Source: Hymenobacter taeanensis (lineage in GTDB: Bacteria; Bacteroidota; Bacteroidia; Cytophagales; Hymenobacteraceae). Taken from it: a DNA stretch of 64,000 bases. Location: contig NZ_CP053538.1 of NCBI RefSeq assembly GCF_013137895.1, positions 4,433,001 to 4,497,000 of the forward strand, read 5' to 3'. This document shows, in pieces, positions 61,368-64,000 of the stretch. Within the stretch, counting starts at the first letter, position 1; each line of letters begins with the position of its first letter. The notes beneath the pieces are model-generated. The model made no database searches. It was not told the DNA's origin and was given only the letters and a program-made list of their open reading frames with translations. A program made the translations under genes and the position numbers.

Positions 61368-61395
61368 GCTCGTAGTTGTGCGTATATACCCCTTA

Positions 61396-61425
61396 AAGCC
61401 CCGTTGGCCCTGTGTCGCGGGGCTT
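61396..61425 (+). terminator. Terminator after the two small membrane genes
   Basis: AAGCCCCG (61396-61403) pairs with CGGGGCTT (61418-61425). Confidence 0.7.
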
Positions 61426-61461
61426 CTGCATTAGCCCGATGGGCAAATAACTTCTCAGTGT

Positions 61462-62286
61462 ATGCTACAGGATTTGAACCGCGTGCTGGCGGCGTATTGG
61501 CAGCAGTTTTTGTTTATTCTCCCCAAGCTGCTGATTGCCGGGGTATTACTGCTGATTGCCATTTTCATTGCTAACCGGGCAAGCAACCTTCTCGGCCGGC
61601 GCCTGCGTAGCCGCTCCTCCGACCCCCTGCTCCCCGACTTTCTGGCCAACATTAGCAGGTGGGTTATGTTACTGGCGGGGCTACTGCTGGCTTTCAACAT
61701 ATTGGGGTTCTCGGGGGTAGTAGGCAGCCTGATTGGGGCAGCCGGTGTGTCAGCTTTCGTGGTAGGCTTTGCCTTAAAAGACATCGCGGAGAATTTCCTG
61801 GCAGGGGTTATTCTGGCCTTCAACCGCCCCTTTCACATCAACGACACCGTGCAGGTGCGGGACCTGATTGGGCACGTAGAAGCCCTCAACCTACGTACCA
61901 CGCTCATGCGCACGTTTGATGGCAAGCATATCTTCCTGCCCAACTCTATGGTGCTGAAAGAGCCGCTCACTAATTTCACCCGTGACGGCAACCTGCGCCA
62001 GGAGTTTACGGTGACCGTGGAGCTAGGCCAGGACGTAGCACCCGATGCGGCTATTAACGTAATTCTGAATTACCTGCGCACCGTACCCGACGTGCAGCAG
62101 GTGCCGCGCAGCCCCTACGTGAACCTGGAAAAAGCCACTGCCACCACCGCCGACCTGCGCGTGTACTTCTGGACCGACTCTGAGGACTTCCGCCGGGGCG
62201 TGATTCAGCAGAAAAGCCGGCTTATGCAGGAAGTTAAACTGGAGCTGATTGGGGCTGGCTTAAGCGTACCGGCCCTTGGCCAGTAG
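61462..62286 (+). CDS. mscS: MscS-family mechanosensitive channel
   Basis: 274 residues with three membrane helices; the pore helix is VVGSLIGAAGVSAFVVGFAL then KDIAENFLAGVILAFNRPF, the family signature. It is followed by the beta domain (HINDTVQVRDLIGHVEALNL, TTLMRTFDGKHIFLPNS) and the C-terminal alpha/beta domain (SPYVNLEKATATTADLRVYF). Opens under membrane tension to release solutes after osmotic downshock. Length equals E. coli MscS. The next gene is a ClC channel. Confidence 0.93.
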   Translation: MLQDLNRVLAAYWQQFLFILPKLLIAGVLLLIAIFIANRASNLLGRRLRSRSSDPLLPDFLANISRWVMLLAGLLLAFNILGFSGVVGSLIGAAGVSAFVVGFALKDIAENFLAGVILAFNRPFHINDTVQVRDLIGHVEALNLRTTLMRTFDGKHIFLPNSMVLKEPLTNFTRDGNLRQEFTVTVELGQDVAPDAAINVILNYLRTVPDVQQVPRSPYVNLEKATATTADLRVYFWTDSEDFRRGVIQQKSRLMQEVKLELIGAGLSVPALGQ

Positions 62287-62500
62287 GTTACATACCTGCC
62301 CTAGCTGGTATAAAGGCCGAGGCTGGTTCCAGGCTTTGCTGTGAGAGTACCCGTAGAAGCGTGCGTATGTTAATCAGCCCACTTATATTATCATGAAAGT
62401 GGCAGATTGCTTGCCTAGGCCAGTGCTTTTGCCGTTGTTACAGCGGAGCTAGTCAGCCGCCCCGGACTTCCGGTCAGCCAATGGCTCCAGTTGCGCGCGT

Positions 62501-64000
62501 ATGTCTAAAAATACTATTCACCGGTTGCTGAGTCCCTTGTTGTTATGGCGTTTACGTCATCTCAACGACCGGGTGTACCTCATTCTGGTGAGTGTGCTGG
62601 TGGGTATTTTTGCGGGCCTGGCCGCCGTAGTTCTTAAAACCTCGGTGCACGATGCCCAGCACCTGCTGTATGCCTGGGTGCCAGAGCAGTACCGGGTGTT
62701 TGCGCTATCCTTGTATCCTATTGTGGGTGTAGCCCTTACGGTACTATTTACCCGCTACTTTCTGGGCGGAAATCTGGGCCGGGGCATTGGCCCTATTATT
62801 TACAACATTGCCCGCCAGAGCAGCATTGTACCGCGCAGCAAGCTTTATTCCCAACTGGTTTCTTCCTTTCTGACCGTAACGTTTGGCGGGTCAGCGGGTC
62901 TGGAGGCTCCTATTTCCGTAACGGGGTCGGCTATTGGCTCTAATACGGCCCGGGTGTTGCGCATTGGGCGGCGTGAGCGGCGTTTGCTTACGGGCTGCGG
63001 TGCCGCCGCAGGTATAGCAGCCATTTTTAACTCCCCTATTGCCGGGGTGCTGTTTGCCGTTGAGGTTATCCTTTCAGAGCTTTCGGCAGCCTTTTTCGTG
63101 CCGTTGCTCATTTCCTCAGCTACGGCCACAGTAGTATCCAAAGCCCTTTACGCCGGCCAGCCGTTCGTGCTGATTACCACCAGCTGGCCCGTTGATGCAG
63201 TGCCTTTTTACCTGATGCTGGCGGGTTTCACGGCGCTGTTGTCGGTCTACATGATTCGGGTATACTTCTGGGCCGATAAGTTCTTTGAGCGCCGGCGTGG
63301 TACCTTCCGAAAGGTATTGGTGGGGGGCCTATGCCTGGGGTTGCTGGTGTTCATTTTCCCACCGTTGTATGGTGAGGGTTACAATATTGTGCAGCTACTG
63401 CTGGGCGGCCACGCTGAGCAGCTCGTGGATGGCTCCCTGTTTGCCGTGTATCGCGATGAAAGCGTAGGCCTGCTGCTACTGGTGGCGGGTGGCAGTATGC
63501 TGCTGAAAGTGGTGGCTACCACCATTACCATTGGCTCTGGAGGAAACGGGGGTATGTTTGGCTCTTCTCTGTTTGCAGGAGCACTTATGGGGTTCATCTT
63601 TGCTCGCCTGATTAACCTGAGCGGCATATATCCCATCTCAGAAGTTCATTTTATAGTACTGGGTATGGCTGGCACGCTGGCGGGCGTGGTGCATGCCCCG
63701 CTCACGGGCATCTTCCTGATTGCCGAAATCACGGGTGGCTATGCCTTGTTCGTTCCGTTGATGGTCGTTACCTCGGGGTCCTATCTCATTACCCGCTACT
63801 TTGAACCTTACTCCGTGTACACGCGCAAGCTGGTGCAGCGGGGCGTGTACGTAAACCAGGACCGCGACCGGGGCCTGCTGGCTCAGTTGGATCTAAACGT
63901 GCTGGTGCAGACCGATTTTCTAACGGTACACCCCCAGGACACTCTCGGAGAGCTGGTTATTGCCTTTCGGCATGCCACGCGCAATCTGTTTCCGGTGGTA
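62501..64000 (+). CDS. ClC-family chloride channel/transporter with CBS domains (cut at right edge)
   Basis: 500 codons are visible and the frame is open at the window end. The gating glutamate is E135 in GGSAGLEAPI (GxEGP-type), followed by LLTGCGAAAGIAAIFNSPIA and GVLFAVEV, and GSGGNGGMFGSSLFAGALMG, the later pore motif. At the usual central-serine site (GSGIP) the sequence reads GRGIGP, with R94. After the membrane part comes a linker and the first CBS domain (LLAQLDLNVLVQTDFLTVHP). It is a ClC chloride channel or antiporter; which kind is unclear. Confidence 0.9.
   Translation, partial: MSKNTIHRLLSPLLLWRLRHLNDRVYLILVSVLVGIFAGLAAVVLKTSVHDAQHLLYAWVPEQYRVFALSLYPIVGVALTVLFTRYFLGGNLGRGIGPIIYNIARQSSIVPRSKLYSQLVSSFLTVTFGGSAGLEAPISVTGSAIGSNTARVLRIGRRERRLLTGCGAAAGIAAIFNSPIAGVLFAVEVILSELSAAFFVPLLISSATATVVSKALYAGQPFVLITTSWPVDAVPFYLMLAGFTALLSVYMIRVYFWADKFFERRRGTFRKVLVGGLCLGLLVFIFPPLYGEGYNIVQLLLGGHAEQLVDGSLFAVYRDESVGLLLLVAGGSMLLKVVATTITIGSGGNGGMFGSSLFAGALMGFIFARLINLSGIYPISEVHFIVLGMAGTLAGVVHAPLTGIFLIAEITGGYALFVPLMVVTSGSYLITRYFEPYSVYTRKLVQRGVYVNQDRDRGLLAQLDLNVLVQTDFLTVHPQDTLGELVIAFRHATRNLFPVV

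Overview
The window looks like a chromosomal segment from a Hymenobacter-like member of the Bacteroidota (Cytophagales). Evidence: genes are moderately GC-rich and intergenic stretches AT-rich. Starts lack clear Shine-Dalgarno sequences. Bacteroidota-type -7 promoter boxes (TAnnTTTG) recur. Many families are typical of that phylum (S46 peptidase, DUF3127, NIPSNAP, imelysin/cytochrome-peroxidase fusion, DUF1571). No rRNA, tRNA, CRISPR array, transposase, integrase or prophage gene was seen, so this reads as core-like chromosome with a few accessory patches.

Layout. 1-2.3 kb: a partial ADP-ribosylglycohydrolase, a HAD phosphatase and two related tiny basic secreted proteins. 2.3-11.6 kb: an RNA end-healing and sealing locus on the minus strand, with Hen1 (3'-terminal 2'-O-methyltransferase), a secreted OmpA-domain protein, the trifunctional kinase-phosphatase-ligase Pnkp, a NIPSNAP protein and two DNA-polymerase-beta-fold nucleotidyltransferases. 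One nucleotidyltransferase is truncated, and a GNAT gene lies between the two on the other strand. 11.8-15.5 kb: a PhoX-like lipoprotein and an imelysin-like/di-heme peroxidase fusion. 16-20.6 kb: small secreted proteins, a Nudix hydrolase and an RhlE-type helicase. 20.8-24.6 kb: a 56-residue lipoprotein, an XRE regulator set among TACAnnTGTA palindromes and an L,D-transpeptidase. 25-29.7 kb: an M1 aminopeptidase, a cyanophycinase facing an isoaspartyl peptidase, and an SSB-like DUF3127 protein. 30-45.5 kb: mostly single-gene units (SDRs, AlbA-type regulator, VOC, DinB, YdcF, YkvA, S46 dipeptidyl-peptidase, amidohydrolase, glycosyltransferase, a free-standing EF-Tu domain III-like protein, flavoprotein). 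45.6-48.5 kb: a cold-shock pair (DEAD-box helicase plus CspA). 48.6-60.4 kb: a thioesterase, an AddA-like helicase-nuclease, a TetA-like MFS protein, a rhomboid, a VKOR-like protein, an AddB-like nuclease and a nucleoside deaminase. 60.6-64 kb: small membrane proteins, MscS and a ClC channel cut by the window edge.

The main functional themes are nucleic-acid repair (RNA: Hen1/Pnkp/nucleotidyltransferases; DNA: AddAB-like, SSB-like DUF3127), RNA remodelling in the cold, and protein or peptide turnover (S46, M1, cyanophycinase plus isoaspartyl peptidase, rhomboid). Across the whole window the octamer CTAGGCCA occurs at least 32 times on the two strands by hand count, roughly ten times what base composition predicts. 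No annotated feature explains it.

All calls come from reading the sequence by eye. No homology search, signal-peptide prediction or folding program was run.
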